This document shows, piece by piece, positions 14,850-24,601 of a DNA stretch of 64,000 nucleotides. How positions within the stretch are numbered: position 1 is the first letter of the stretch; each line of letters opens with the position of its first letter. The DNA comes from DATCLS01 sp035296625 (GTDB taxonomy: Bacteria; Actinomycetota; Acidimicrobiia; Acidimicrobiales; VFJN01). Under the pieces are notes generated by a model. The model was not told the DNA's origin. It searched no databases and saw only the letters and a list, made by a program, of their open reading frames with translations. The position numbers and the translations under genes are program-made. The stretch is taken from assembly GCA_035296625.1 (NCBI GenBank), contig DATHAO010000002.1:22665-86664 (forward strand), written 5' to 3'.

Positions 14850-16526
14850 GTGACCGCCCTCGAGCACCTGGGTGCTGCCGAGCTGCGCGCGGTGGTGGAC
14901 GCCTACCGCGACGCTCTGGCCGCGCACCGCGAGCCCATCAACCGCCTCAACGTATACCCGGTCCCCGACGGCGACACCGGCACGAACATGGCGCTGACGC
15001 TCAGTTCGGTGAGCGACGAGCTGGCCGGGGTCGAGGGCGACGACCTGTCAGCGGTGTGCCGGGCCGTGGCCCACGGCTCGCTGATGGGGGCCCGTGGCAA
15101 CTCGGGCGTGATCCTCAGCCAAGTGCTCCGGGGGCTCGTGGGCGCCGCCGAAGAGGCCGGCGGCCTCGACGGTCCCGGCCTCGCCCGGGCGCTGCGGGCT
15201 GCGTCCGACGCGGCCTACCAGGCCGTGATGCGCCCGGTCGAAGGCACGATCCTGACAGTCGTCCGCAGCGCCGCCGAGGCCGCCGAGGCGGCGGTGGCCG
15301 CCGGCGGCGAGGCCGCCATCGAGCTGGTCGGGGTGCTCGACGCCGCGAGCGTCCGCGCCCACGAGTCGCTCGAGCAGACCCCCGAGCTGCTGCCGGTGCT
15401 GGCCGACGCGGGCGTCGTCGACGCCGGCGGCACGGGGTTCGTGCTGCTGATCGACGCGTTCCTGGCCGTGGTCGACGGGCGCCCGGTGCCCGAGCCGCGC
15501 ATCGGCGAGGGCGCGGTGCGCAGCGACGCGCACTTCGTCATGCACACCGCCGACGACCACGGCGACGGCTCCGGCCCGCGCTACGAGGTCATGTACTTCC
15601 TCGATGCCGATGACGGCGCCATCCCCGCGTTCAAGGACGTGTGGGCCGGCATCGGCGACTCGATCGTGGTGGTGGGCGGCGACGGCCTGTGGAACTGCCA
15701 CATCCACACCGACGACATCGGCGCGTCCATCGAGGCCGCGTTCGATGCCGGCCGGCCCTGCAAGATCCGCGTCACCGACCTCCACGAGCAGGTCGAGGAG
15801 GAGCGTTGGGTCCGCGACGCCACCGAGACCGGCGGCGTCGTCGACGAGCCGCCCCACGCCAGCGAGCCGGTCACGACCGCCGTGGTGGCCGTGGCCGCCG
15901 GTGACGGCATCAAGCGCATCTTCTACAGCCTCGGGGTGCAGGGCATCGTGGCCGGCGGCCAGTCGATGAACCCGTCGACGGCCGAGCTGCTCGAGATCGT
16001 CGAGCGGGTCCCCGCCGAGCAGGTGGTCATCCTGCCGAACAACAAGAACATCATCCCGGTGGCCGAGCAGGTCGACGCCCAGACGGGGCGCCGGGTGAAG
16101 GTCGTGCCCACCCGGGGCATCGCGGAGGCGTTCGCGGCCCTCATGGCCTACGACCCCGAGTCGCCGGCCGACGAGAACGCGAAGGAGATGGCGGCGCTGG
16201 CCACCAACGTCGTGGCGGGCGAGGTCACTCGGGCGGTGCGCGAGTCGACCTGCGACATCGGCCCGATCCGCGAGGGCGACTACCTGGGCATCGCCGCCGA
16301 CGGCATCCGGGCCGTGGAGGCCAGCGTGGCCGCGGCGATGATCGGGCTGCTCGACGCCCTGGTGGCCGACGGCCACGAGATCGTCACGCTGATCGAGGGC
16401 GAGGGCGCTACCCCGGCCGACACGCGCCAGATCACCGAGTGGCTCGCCGAGCACCGCCCCGACGTGTCGCCCGAGGTCCACCACGGCGGCCAGCCGCTCT
16501 ACCCCTACCTCGTCGGGATCGAGTGA
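14850..16526 (+). CDS. DAK2/YloV-type fatty acid kinase catalytic-subunit-like protein
   Basis: A 558-residue protein of the FakA/YloV family. FakA with FakB phosphorylates fatty acids to acyl-phosphate for phospholipid synthesis. The N-terminal DAK2 domain shows RLNVYPVPDGDTGTNM (nucleotide/Mg binding), GARGNSGVILSQVLRG and the EGTILTVVR loop. The middle and C-terminal parts match the YloV fusion (LPNNKNIIPVAEQV; GDYLGIAADGI). A GTG at 14850 with a leaderless promoter box is chosen; conservation starts there. recG follows 18 bp later, as in many Gram-positive genomes. A FakB (DegV) partner is not in the window. Confidence 0.92.
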   Translation: MTALEHLGAAELRAVVDAYRDALAAHREPINRLNVYPVPDGDTGTNMALTLSSVSDELAGVEGDDLSAVCRAVAHGSLMGARGNSGVILSQVLRGLVGAAEEAGGLDGPGLARALRAASDAAYQAVMRPVEGTILTVVRSAAEAAEAAVAAGGEAAIELVGVLDAASVRAHESLEQTPELLPVLADAGVVDAGGTGFVLLIDAFLAVVDGRPVPEPRIGEGAVRSDAHFVMHTADDHGDGSGPRYEVMYFLDADDGAIPAFKDVWAGIGDSIVVVGGDGLWNCHIHTDDIGASIEAAFDAGRPCKIRVTDLHEQVEEERWVRDATETGGVVDEPPHASEPVTTAVVAVAAGDGIKRIFYSLGVQGIVAGGQSMNPSTAELLEIVERVPAEQVVILPNNKNIIPVAEQVDAQTGRRVKVVPTRGIAEAFAALMAYDPESPADENAKEMAALATNVVAGEVTRAVRESTCDIGPIREGDYLGIAADGIRAVEASVAAAMIGLLDALVADGHEIVTLIEGEGATPADTRQITEWLAEHRPDVSPEVHHGGQPLYPYLVGIE

Positions 16527-16544
16527 CACGGGGGTGACCCGCAC

Positions 16545-18683
16545 GTGAGCGACGGAGCGATCACGCTGCGCGAGCTCGACGGGATGCCGGTCACGCGCCT
16601 GAAAGGCGTGGGTGACAAAAAGGCCGAGGGCCTGGCCATGGTCGGCGTCGAGACGCTCGCCGACCTGCTCACCTTCTACCCGCGGCGCTACGTCGACCGC
16701 ACGAACGAGGCTCGCATCCGCGACCTGGTGGTCGGCGAGGAGGCGATGGTCATAGTCACCGTCGAGCGCACCCAGGCGCGCCGCACCCGGGGCCGGCCGC
16801 CGAAGACGCTCGTGCTGGCTGACGTGAGCGACGCCAGCGGCCGCCTGCGGGTGTCGTTCTTCAACCAGGCCTGGCGCGAGCGCCAGCTGCGGCCCGGCAC
16901 GACCGTGGCACTGTTCGGCAAGCTCGACGTCTACAAGGGCGCGAAGCAGATGACGAACCCGATCGTCGACCTGATCGGCGACAAGACCGGGCGGATCGTG
17001 CCGATCTACCCGCAGTCCGAGAAAGCCGGGCTGTCCACCTGGGAGGTGGGCGACTGGGTGGCGGAGGCCCTGCGGCGCTCGGCGGTCCGGGGTCTGGCCG
17101 ACCCCGTGCCGGAGTGGGTTCTCGACCGCTACGACCTCATCACCCGCGCCGAGGCGTTCGCCGGCATCCACGCTCCCGACTCCATGCGTCACATGCAGGC
17201 CGCCCGGAAGCGCCTGGTGCTCGACGAGCTGCTGCGGGTGCAGCTCGCCCTGGTCCAGCGGAAGCGCCAGATCGAGCGTACGGCCCCCGGCCTGTCCCAC
17301 ACGCTCGATGGCCCGCTCGTCGAGGCGTTCCGGGCCCGGCTGCCCTTCGCCCTCACCGACGACCAGGGGGCCGCCATCGCGGAGATCGCCACCGACCTGG
17401 CCGCCCCCCATCCCATGCACCGACTGCTCCAGGGGGACGTCGGCAGCGGGAAGACGGTCGTCGCCGTGGCCACGCTGCTGGCGGCCGTGCAGGGCGGGCA
17501 CCAGGGCGCGTTCATGGCGCCGACCGAGGTGCTGGCCGAGCAGCACGCCCAGGGCATCCGGGCGCTGCTCGACGGGGTGGAGGTGCCCGACGACGGCACG
17601 TCGCTGTTCGGGGCCCGGCCCGTGCGGGTCGAGCTGCTGACGAATCGGGTGCCGGGGTCCGACCGGCGCCGCATCCTGGCCGGGCTGGCGGCCGGCGAGG
17701 TCGACGTGGCGATCGGGACCCACGCGCTCATACAGGACGAGGTCGCCTTCCGCTCGCTCGGCGTCGCCGTCATCGACGAGCAGCACCGCTTCGGGGTGGA
17801 GCAGCGGGCGGCGCTGCGCGACAAGTCCGGCAGCGGGGCCGTGCCCGACGTGCTCGTCATGACCGCCACGCCCATCCCGCGCTCGGCGGCGATGACGGTC
17901 TACGGTGACCTCGACGTCACCGTCATCCGCTCCCGGCCCGCGGGCCGGCAGCCGATCGTCACCCGCTGGGCCCGCACCGAGGCCGACGAGGTCGACGTCT
18001 GGGACGCCGTGCGCCGCGAGGTGGCCGCCGGTCGCCAGGCCTACGTGGTCTGCCCGCTCATCGAGGAGTCCGAGAAGCTCGAGGCCCGCTCGGCCGAGGA
18101 CACCTACGCCGAGCTGGCCGCCGGCGAGCTGTCCGAGGTGCGGCTCGGGCTGCTGCACGGCCGGCTGGCCCCCGCCGACAAGGACGGCGTGATGGCCCGG
18201 TTCCGGGCCCGAGAGCTCGACGTCCTCGTGGCCACCACGGTCATCGAGGTGGGCGTCGACGTGCCCAACGCCACGGTCATGGCGATCCTCGACGCCGACC
18301 GCTTCGGCATCGCCCAGCTTCACCAGCTGCGGGGCCGGGTGGGGCGCGGGAGCGAGGCGTCATGGTGCTACCTGGTCAGCCGGTCGGACACGCCGGAGGC
18401 CGAGGCCCGGCTGGGGGCGCTCGTCGGGTCCGATGACGGGTTCGAGCTGGCGGAGGTCGACCTCGACCTGCGGGGGGAAGGCACGATCATGGGCGAGCGC
18501 CAGAAGGGCCGCAGCGACCTCAAGCTGGCGTCGCTGCGACGTGACCGCTCGTGGGTCGAGCGGGCCCGCGAGGTGGCGTTCGCCATCGTCGACGGCGACG
18601 GGCTCGACGCCCACCCCGACCTGGCCGACGAGGTCGGCCTCCTCCTCGACGACGTCGACCAGGAGTTCCTGCTCAAGGGCTGA
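16545..18683 (+). CDS. recG: ATP-dependent DNA helicase RecG
   Basis: A superfamily 2 helicase of 712 residues that reverses stalled replication forks and processes recombination intermediates. The N-terminal OB-fold wedge covers roughly residues 55-170. Helicase motifs include LLQGDVGSGKTVVA (motif I), AVIDEQHRFGVEQR (a DEQH form of the DExH box), MTATPIPRS (motif III) and LHQLRGRVGRGSE (motif VI). Length is near that of E. coli RecG (693). The GTG at 16545 has GGGGG about 8 nt upstream. Probably cotranscribed with the fakA-like gene. rsmD and coaD, often next to recG, are 18 kb away here. Confidence 0.96.
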   Translation: MSDGAITLRELDGMPVTRLKGVGDKKAEGLAMVGVETLADLLTFYPRRYVDRTNEARIRDLVVGEEAMVIVTVERTQARRTRGRPPKTLVLADVSDASGRLRVSFFNQAWRERQLRPGTTVALFGKLDVYKGAKQMTNPIVDLIGDKTGRIVPIYPQSEKAGLSTWEVGDWVAEALRRSAVRGLADPVPEWVLDRYDLITRAEAFAGIHAPDSMRHMQAARKRLVLDELLRVQLALVQRKRQIERTAPGLSHTLDGPLVEAFRARLPFALTDDQGAAIAEIATDLAAPHPMHRLLQGDVGSGKTVVAVATLLAAVQGGHQGAFMAPTEVLAEQHAQGIRALLDGVEVPDDGTSLFGARPVRVELLTNRVPGSDRRRILAGLAAGEVDVAIGTHALIQDEVAFRSLGVAVIDEQHRFGVEQRAALRDKSGSGAVPDVLVMTATPIPRSAAMTVYGDLDVTVIRSRPAGRQPIVTRWARTEADEVDVWDAVRREVAAGRQAYVVCPLIEESEKLEARSAEDTYAELAAGELSEVRLGLLHGRLAPADKDGVMARFRARELDVLVATTVIEVGVDVPNATVMAILDADRFGIAQLHQLRGRVGRGSEASWCYLVSRSDTPEAEARLGALVGSDDGFELAEVDLDLRGEGTIMGERQKGRSDLKLASLRRDRSWVERAREVAFAIVDGDGLDAHPDLADEVGLLLDDVDQEFLLKG

Positions 18684-18990
18684 CTCGCCGCCATGGCGGT
18701 GCTTTCAACAGGGGGCCAGGTCACTCCGCCGCCCCCTCGGTCGTCAGCCGGTCCTCAGGCGTCGCCTTCAACGCCCGCTCCACAGCGAGCCGGATCCGGT
18801 CCTCATCGCCCGGCCACAGGCCGGAATACAGCTTCAACGTCGTGAATTGGGCGGTGAGCGCCGACCTTGTCGACGACCTCGAGCTCGACGCCCCCGTGAC
18901 CTGGCCGACCCGCCTGCTGCGCTCGACGGCCTGTGGGCCGACAAGTAGTGTTCCGAGCCACAGAGCCACAGGACTCGAGGGGGATGCACT
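18684..18990. other. intergenic region with possible gene remnant and protease promoter
   Basis: 307 bp with no convincing intact gene. The minus strand is open from about 18960 to 18721 and its end (QFTTLKLYSGLWPGDEDRIR type sequence) looks protein-like but has no credible start or match I can name. On the plus strand TAGTGT (18946-18951) may be the -10 of the protease gene, with a GAGGGGG ribosome site at about 18977-18983. Confidence 0.35.
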
Positions 18991-19812
18991 ATGCACCGGA
19001 TCGTTGGTCGTCGCGCGCTGCTTCTGATCCCGCTGCTCGCCGCGGTGCTCCTGCTGCTCCTCCCTGTGCCGGCCAGCGCCATCACCAATGGTGAGCCGGA
19101 CGACGGTGCCCATCCCTACGTCGGAATCATCTTCAACGTCGACACCTTCTGCACCGGCACGCTGCTCTCGCCCACGGTCTTCCTGACCGCCGGGCATTGC
19201 ACGGTGCTCTTCGAGGGCACCCCGACCTACGTCACGTTCGAGTCGGAGCCCGTCGTCAACCCGGATCCCACCCAACCCTGGTTCTACACGGACAATGCCG
19301 TCGCGGTGGCCGACGTCTACACCATGGAGGGCTACGGCGAGGTGTTCCCGCAGTTGACCGGTTACTCCCGTAACGACCTCGGGATCGCAATCCTCGCCGA
19401 ACCGGTCTACATGGAGACCTACGGGGCGCTCCCGGATGAGGGCCTGGCCTCCTCGTTCACGAGCAGTCAGACGTTCACCGCAGTGGGCTACGGGGTCCAG
19501 GAGTTCGCATCCGGCCCGGGTGGCCGGCAGGTCAGCGAGTACGGCACCCGGTACCGGGCGACGGAGCGGCTGATCAGCATCCCGGCCGGGCAGTCCCAGG
19601 TCGGTGAGGAGTTCTTGCACTTGACGAGCAACCCCGGCGGCGGCAAGGGCGGCACCTGCTTCGGCGACTCGGGTGGGCCGGTCTTCCTCGACGACACCAA
19701 TGTCATCGTGGGGGTCAACGCCTTCGTCACCAACTACAACTGCGCCGGACAGAACTACGCCACCCGCGTGGACACGGCGGAGGCCCTCGCCTTCATCACC
19801 CAGTTCCTGTAG
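18991..19812 (+). CDS. secreted trypsin-like serine protease (S1 family)
   Basis: An exported chymotrypsin-fold protease of 273 residues. A signal peptide (two Arg pairs, then LLLIPLLAAVLLLLLPVP) ends in ASA, with predicted cleavage after residue 30. The mature N-terminus ITNGEP resembles the IVGG-type activated end. The triad is His69 (TAGHC), Asp129 (RNDLGIA) and Ser227 (GDSGGP). Cysteines next to the His, before the Ser and at NYNC allow disulfides. GAGGGGG about 8 nt upstream supports the ATG. Codon choice looks slightly less GC-extreme than in the core genes. Its target is unknown; predation, nutrient scavenging or processing are possible. Confidence 0.92.
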   Translation: MHRIVGRRALLLIPLLAAVLLLLLPVPASAITNGEPDDGAHPYVGIIFNVDTFCTGTLLSPTVFLTAGHCTVLFEGTPTYVTFESEPVVNPDPTQPWFYTDNAVAVADVYTMEGYGEVFPQLTGYSRNDLGIAILAEPVYMETYGALPDEGLASSFTSSQTFTAVGYGVQEFASGPGGRQVSEYGTRYRATERLISIPAGQSQVGEEFLHLTSNPGGGKGGTCFGDSGGPVFLDDTNVIVGVNAFVTNYNCAGQNYATRVDTAEALAFITQFL

Positions 19813-20046
19813 GGCTGCGCGACCGTCTCTTGACGTGGCCGCCTCCACCCCTCCCTGGACGCGGGGGGTCCATCAGGTCCTGTGGCGTCGGGCCAGTTCG
19901 TCCATCCCTAGCGACACGTAATAGTTCCGGCCGGCCGAGCGGAATCGGCCGGCCGGACCCGCGTCGCGCTCAGGCGGCGTCGATCGCCGATCGGACGGTT
20001 TGCACCGGCGTGCGGACGGCAACGGGCGCCTATGGACGGGATGCTC
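19813..20046. other. intergenic region between converging protease and EEP genes
   Basis: 234 bp without a credible gene; it contains the hairpin at 19926-19957 and nothing else recognisable. Confidence 0.5.
19926..19957. terminator. bidirectional hairpin
   Basis: An 11-bp perfect stem (19926-19936 with 19947-19957) with a 10-nt loop lies between the converging protease and endonuclease-like genes. Confidence 0.6.
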
Positions 20047-20829
20047 CTAGTAGCGGAGGTCGGCGAGCACGCCGTAGTGGTCGGACAGCTGGGGCTGATC
20101 CGCTGCGACGACCCCGAGGAGCTCGCAATGGGTCGGATGACCGACGGCGCTCGCCCGGGGCCAGGCGGACAGCACGTAGTCGAAGCGCCGATCGGGATAC
20201 ATGGCTACGGCCGCAAGGGGGTTCTGATTGGACCAGGTGACGCCGGGCGTCCCGTCGCCGGCGATCTCCCAGGCGTCATAGAACACCAGGCCGGGAGCGG
20301 CGGTCGCGGACCGGCCGGTCAGCATGCGGATCTCGTCGGCGTCGGGCCCGGCGTTGAAGTCGCCGCAGACCACAGTCGGGTGGCGGCGGCGGGTCCGCTC
20401 CTGAACGAAGCCGGCCAACTGACGTACCTGGGCCTGCCGCAGGACGCTGGCGTCGAGCGGTGCGTCCAGCATCACCACGAAGAGCTGGATGAGCCCGCGG
20501 TCGCCCTCGAGTGTCGTGAACAAGGCCTCTCCAAGCCCGGAGCCGTCCTGGCCTCGCAGAGGGCGGCGTTCGTGCGTTGCGATGGGCCAGCTTGAGACAA
20601 GGCCGATCCCCGACACCCCAGTCCTCCTGCTGCCAGTCGCCGACGAAGAGGCTGTGCTGGAGGCCCAGTCGCTTCCCGATCAGCTCGGCTTGGTTCGCCT
20701 GCGGACCCGACCAGGACTCCACCAGGCACACCACATCAGGTGCCACCGTCGCCAAGGTCTCCTCGATCATGGCCTGGCGCCCCTGCCAAGCCCGTAGCGC
20801 CCCCAGACGTTCCAGGTGACGACGCGCAT
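20047..20829 (-). pseudogene. endonuclease/exonuclease/phosphatase family gene, two frameshifts
   Basis: Joined across three frames this reads as an EEP-superfamily (DNase I-like) metal-dependent phosphodiesterase of about 260 residues. MRVVTWNVWGRYG is at the start (ATG at 20829), then APDVVCLVESW, VVCGDFNAG (catalytic Asp/Asn) and QLSDHYGVLADL (catalytic Asp/His) at the end. One base is missing near 20789-20793, and one extra G is present in the run at 20608-20611. All catalytic blocks remain, so decay is recent or the indels are sequence errors. Two compensating-type indels leave the last two thirds in a frame different from the start. Not expected to make an active enzyme as read. Confidence 0.75.
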
Positions 20830-20916
20830 CGTCGTCCCGACGACCGGCCCATAGGGCTCATACGGGTCGATGCCCACCCCTGCAGCGTGTCACCACGGAG
20901 GGTCCCGTGCCGTCGA

Positions 20917-21290
20917 CTACCCCGCGCACATGGCCGCCCTGGCGTCTCCTTCGAGCACACTCCACGAGACGTGTGCGGTGTCGATGTCCACCGTGACCGA
21001 GACGACACGGGCGCCGGCCGGGCTTGCCAGCACGATGTTGCGGTAGCCGGGAGCCGGGAGTGCCACGCCTGAGCCCCCTACCGACGTAGCCGTGCGCGAA
21101 CCGACCATCCATCGCGTCTCGATGGGAACGAGGTCGCGCCCAGCACGCTCGTGATGCGGAAGCGGTCGGCCGGTCGCACCTGAACGGGCGGCTCCTGACG
21201 TGCGAGCTTGCTCGCGGCGCACACGGTCGCGGCCGGCGTTCGGACAACGCCGAACACGTCTGCGCCGGCGCCGCGAGTCAGCGCCGCCAC
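20917..21290 (-). pseudogene. unrecognised gene with one frameshift
   Basis: Two overlapping minus-strand frames both look coding but belong together. The first, from a GTG at 21290, contains ATVCAASKLARQEPPVQVRP and FRITSVLGATSF. The second continues with PIETRWMVGSRTATS, GYRNIVLASPAGARVVSVTV and ends DARAAMCAG. The change of frame falls near 21115-21150. No domain is recognised and no signal peptide is seen, so function is unknown. It lies just downstream of the Usp-like gene on the same strand and may once have been in its operon. Confidence 0.4.
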
Positions 21291-21327
21291 GGTCGTCGGG
21301 GCGTGGCGGAGGTCGACCAGCAGCGGG

Positions 21328-21753
21328 TCAGTTGGGCGCCGTCACCTCGCTGGACTCGACATGTGTGACGGGGAGGTCAACCTCGCGGCGGATGCGGCTC
21401 ACGGCGTCGAGGTGGAGCCACCGCGATGCGCCGGAGGGCAGCGTCGAGACGATGACGCCGTCGTAGCGGAAAGGTGAGGTGCGCAGGGCGGTGGTCACGG
21501 CGTAGACGGGGTTGGCGTCGCCGATCTCGCCGCTCACCTCGAAACCGAGCGCTCGGAAGGCGGTGAGGCCCTCCTCGAGCCTGGCGCGGGCCGCGGTCTC
21601 GACCTCGCCGTCGGTCCAGGCGTGGTTGGCCGGATGCCGCACCGGCACGACGAGGTGCAGATGGCACTCGTCCGGCGGCCCCAGCGTCCTCACGTGGTCG
21701 ATCAGCGACCGGCCGACCAGCGTGCGGTGGGCGACGACCAGGTAGGTGCGCAT
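21328..21753 (-). CDS. UspA-like (HUP-fold) small protein
   Basis: A 141-residue intact protein beginning MRTYLVVAHRTLVGRSLIDH, with a central acidic ARLEEGLTAFRALG helix and a C-terminal DGVIVSTLPSGASRWLHLD followed by DLPVTHV. The layout resembles universal-stress-protein/HUP-fold domains, though the classical ATP-binding G-2x-G-9x-G(S/T) motif is not clear, so nucleotide binding is uncertain. GAGGAGGG about 6 nt upstream of the ATG at 21753 is an excellent ribosome site. Its intactness between frameshifted neighbours shows that this stretch is not uniformly decayed. Divergent from the regulator gene at 21969. Confidence 0.7.
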   Translation of the reverse strand: MRTYLVVAHRTLVGRSLIDHVRTLGPPDECHLHLVVPVRHPANHAWTDGEVETAARARLEEGLTAFRALGFEVSGEIGDANPVYAVTTALRTSPFRYDGVIVSTLPSGASRWLHLDAVSRIRREVDLPVTHVESSEVTAPN

Positions 21754-21968
21754 GTGGCCCTCCTCGGGTGGCCCCGAGGCGACGCCCGGCTGTGTCACCA
21801 CGGGGTTCGATCATGTTGCCACGGGTGAGGGCGGACATGGGGCCCGCTGTGGATCGCCGTCCGGTGATCGGTGATTCGGAGCACCGTGCCGACGATCGGT
21901 GGCCGCTCGGACCGTCGAGGAGGACGCCGTCGGCCTCGCCGGATCGCACGCTGTGGGACGCTGGCTGG

Positions 21969-24424
21969 GTGCGCTTCCGGTTCGGGGAGTTCCAGCTGGA
22001 CGACAAGCGGTTCACGCTGTCCGGGCCCACCGGTGCCGTCCATGTCGAGCCTCAGGTGTTCGAGCTGCTCCACCACCTGATGTCCAACCACGACCGGGTC
22101 GTGTCGAAGGAGGAGCTGCTCGATGCGATCTGGGGCGACCGGTTCGTGTCGGAGTCGGCGCTCACATCGCGGGTCAAGGCCGCCCGGCGGGCCGTCGGCG
22201 ATGACGGCCAGGCCCAGCGTGTCATCAAGACGATCCACGCCCGCGGGTACCAGTTCGTCGCCGAGGTGCACGTCGACGCCGGCCGGATCCGGCGAGCACT
22301 CCCGCGGCTACGGAACGCGCCCATCGGCCGTGACGCCGACATCGCGCGCGTCGTCGAGCGGATCCGCGATGCTCCGCTCGTGACGGTCACCGGGTCGGGG
22401 GGATCGGGAAGACGACCGTCGCCTTGGCGGTCGCCGACCGCCTGCAGGCCGACTACGCCGACGGGGTCGTGTTCGCCGATCTCTCGCCGGTGCCACCGCA
22501 GGAGGACGTGACGAGAGCCGTGGCCGAGGCGGCCGGGGTCGAAGGCACCCCGTCCGAGACGATCGAGCGCGTGGCCGACCACCTGGCGAATCGGCCGGTC
22601 CTTCTCGTGCTCGACAACTGCGAGCACGTCCTCGAACGCTCGGCCGAGCTCGTCGACCGGATGCTCCAGCGTGGAGAGACGGCACGCATCCTCGCCACCA
22701 GCCGCGAGCTGCTCGGTGTGGTGGGTGAGCACGTGTGGCCGGTCGGCCCGCTCCACGACGCCGGGCCGGCGCTCTTCGTCGAGCGGGCCCGCGCCGCTGA
22801 ACCGCGGGTGGACTGGGACCCGACGGACCCCGCGGTGATCGAGCTGTGTCGCCGGCTCGACGACGTGCCCCTGGCGCTCGAGCTCGCGGCCGGCCAACTC
22901 CGCCGCTTCGACCTCGACGAGTTGATCCGGCGCCTCGACGATCGCCTCGCACTGCTGTCCGGCCGTGCTTCGGGCGACGCACCGCGGCACGCCACGATGG
23001 AGACGGCGATCGACTGGAGCTACAGGCTCCTCGAGCGGACCGAGCAATGCCTGCTCAGGCAGCTCAGCGTCTTCCCGGCGTCGTTCGACGTCCGTGCCGT
23101 CGAGGCATGCGCCCCTCCGCTCTCGGGCGCCGTGCCGGTCACGGTGTTCGGTCAGCTCGTGGACAAGAGCCTGGTCGTGCGCCTGCCGGGCTCGGGCCGC
23201 TACCGGCTCCTCGAGACGGTCAAGATGTTCGCCAGGGACCGCCTGGACGAATCCGCGGAGACGGCGTCGGCCTTCGAGCGCCACCGCCGCCATGTGCGGG
23301 AACGGATCGGGTCGGCGTCGCGCCTGGACCGGTGGATGTCGGCGCGCCTCGCAGCGGAGCTCCGCACCCGTCTGGAGGACGCGCGGCAGGCGTTCAGGCT
23401 CAGCCTGGACCGAGGCGCCGTCGACGATGCGGTCGAGATCGCTGTCGGGGCATCGTTCCTCTGGCGGAACGCCATGGGTTGCGCGGAGGGCGCAACGTGG
23501 GTCGACGATCTCCTGGAGCTGGGCCTGTCCCCCCACGACCAGCTCTGGGCGCACATCCTCCGCGCCGACGTGGGCCAGGGCCGAGGTGACCACCACCAGA
23601 TGTTCGGCGCCGCCTCGTCGGCCAAGGGCCTCGTCGACCGCACCGACGATCCGGCTGGCGCATGCCTCGCCGCGCACTACGACGCCATTGCGCATCTCAG
23701 CGAGGCCGGCCAGGCCAAAGGCCGCCTCGCCGCAGCCCTCGAGCTCGCACACCGGTCGGGTGATCTGCGCCTCATCACCTTGATCGAGGCGTTCGTCGCC
23801 GTGGCCGACGTGGCGGCCGGGCAATATGACGAGGCCCGTGCGGCGGTGACCGGGCTCGATCGGGGGGCATCGGAGGACGGGTACGACCGGTTCATCGTCC
23901 ACTGGGCCGGTTGGATGCTCGGGCTGGCCGAGCGGGACGCCGGGGCGGCGCGGCGCTGGATGAGCCTCCAGCAGGACTACCTCGACCGCACCGGCATCGT
24001 CGAGACCTGGATCACGTCGTTCTCGACGGCCATGTGCGACGCCATCGACGGCAGCGACGTCGGGACGACGCTGGCTCACACCCTCGTCCTCGCCGACCGG
24101 GAGGGCTACCACGCCGACGCGGACTGCGTGCTCGTGCTCTCGTACTCGGAGATGTGCGCGGGGCGGTGGGACGTCGCCGCCGAGCTGATCGGAACCGCGG
24201 TGCAGGGCCGGTTCAACGCCACGGCGCACTACGTGCTGTATCGGGCCGTCCTGGACCGGCCGCTTCGCCAACAGCTCGACCCCGCTCCCATGACCGATGC
24301 GATGGTGCGCGGGCGTGCGCGCACACCGGCCCAAGCGCTCGCCGAGTACGGCATCACCCGGGCCGCGGGGTTCCACCCGGTGGCAGGAGCGGTGGCTGAA
24401 CGCCCGAGGGAACCGATCGGATAG
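21969..24424 (+). pseudogene. winged-helix/ATPase transcriptional regulator, frameshifted at the P-loop
   Basis: About 818 residues if the frame is restored. Residues 1-100 form an OmpR/CadC-type winged-helix DNA-binding domain (FGEFQLDD, RVKAARRAVGDDGQAQRVIK, HARGYQFVAE). An AfsR/LuxR-like NB-ARC-type ATPase domain follows (LLVLDNCEHVLERSAEL, ILATSRELLGVVGEHVW, VPLALELAAGQL, LSVFPASFDV), then a helical repeat region. The G run at 22397-22402 has 6 bases where 7 would give TGSGGIGKTTVALAVA, so the frame is lost exactly in Walker A. The downstream frame is fully open to 24424. GTG 21969 is chosen by comparison with the intact paralogue at 25550. Could be a true mutation, a phase-variable tract or a sequencing error. 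Confidence 0.75.
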
Positions 24425-24601
24425 CCGGGCGGGTCAGGCGGCTCGCGTCGGCGCTCACCGAAGACCGGATCGCTCGGCCGACGGACCGCGGGCCCTCGAC
24501 GACGTGGCCGTCCGGCGCGTCGCGGCGAGCCGACCGAAAACCCCAGGGATCCTCCACGGAAGCTCCAAGCTCCCGGTGCCTGGTTCCCCGATGCTGAGGG
24601 C

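Noticed and set aside
15048..18323. A 1091-codon open frame on the minus strand opposite fakA and recG
   Set aside because: It spans two clearly coding plus-strand genes and has no recognisable motif; it is a composition artefact.
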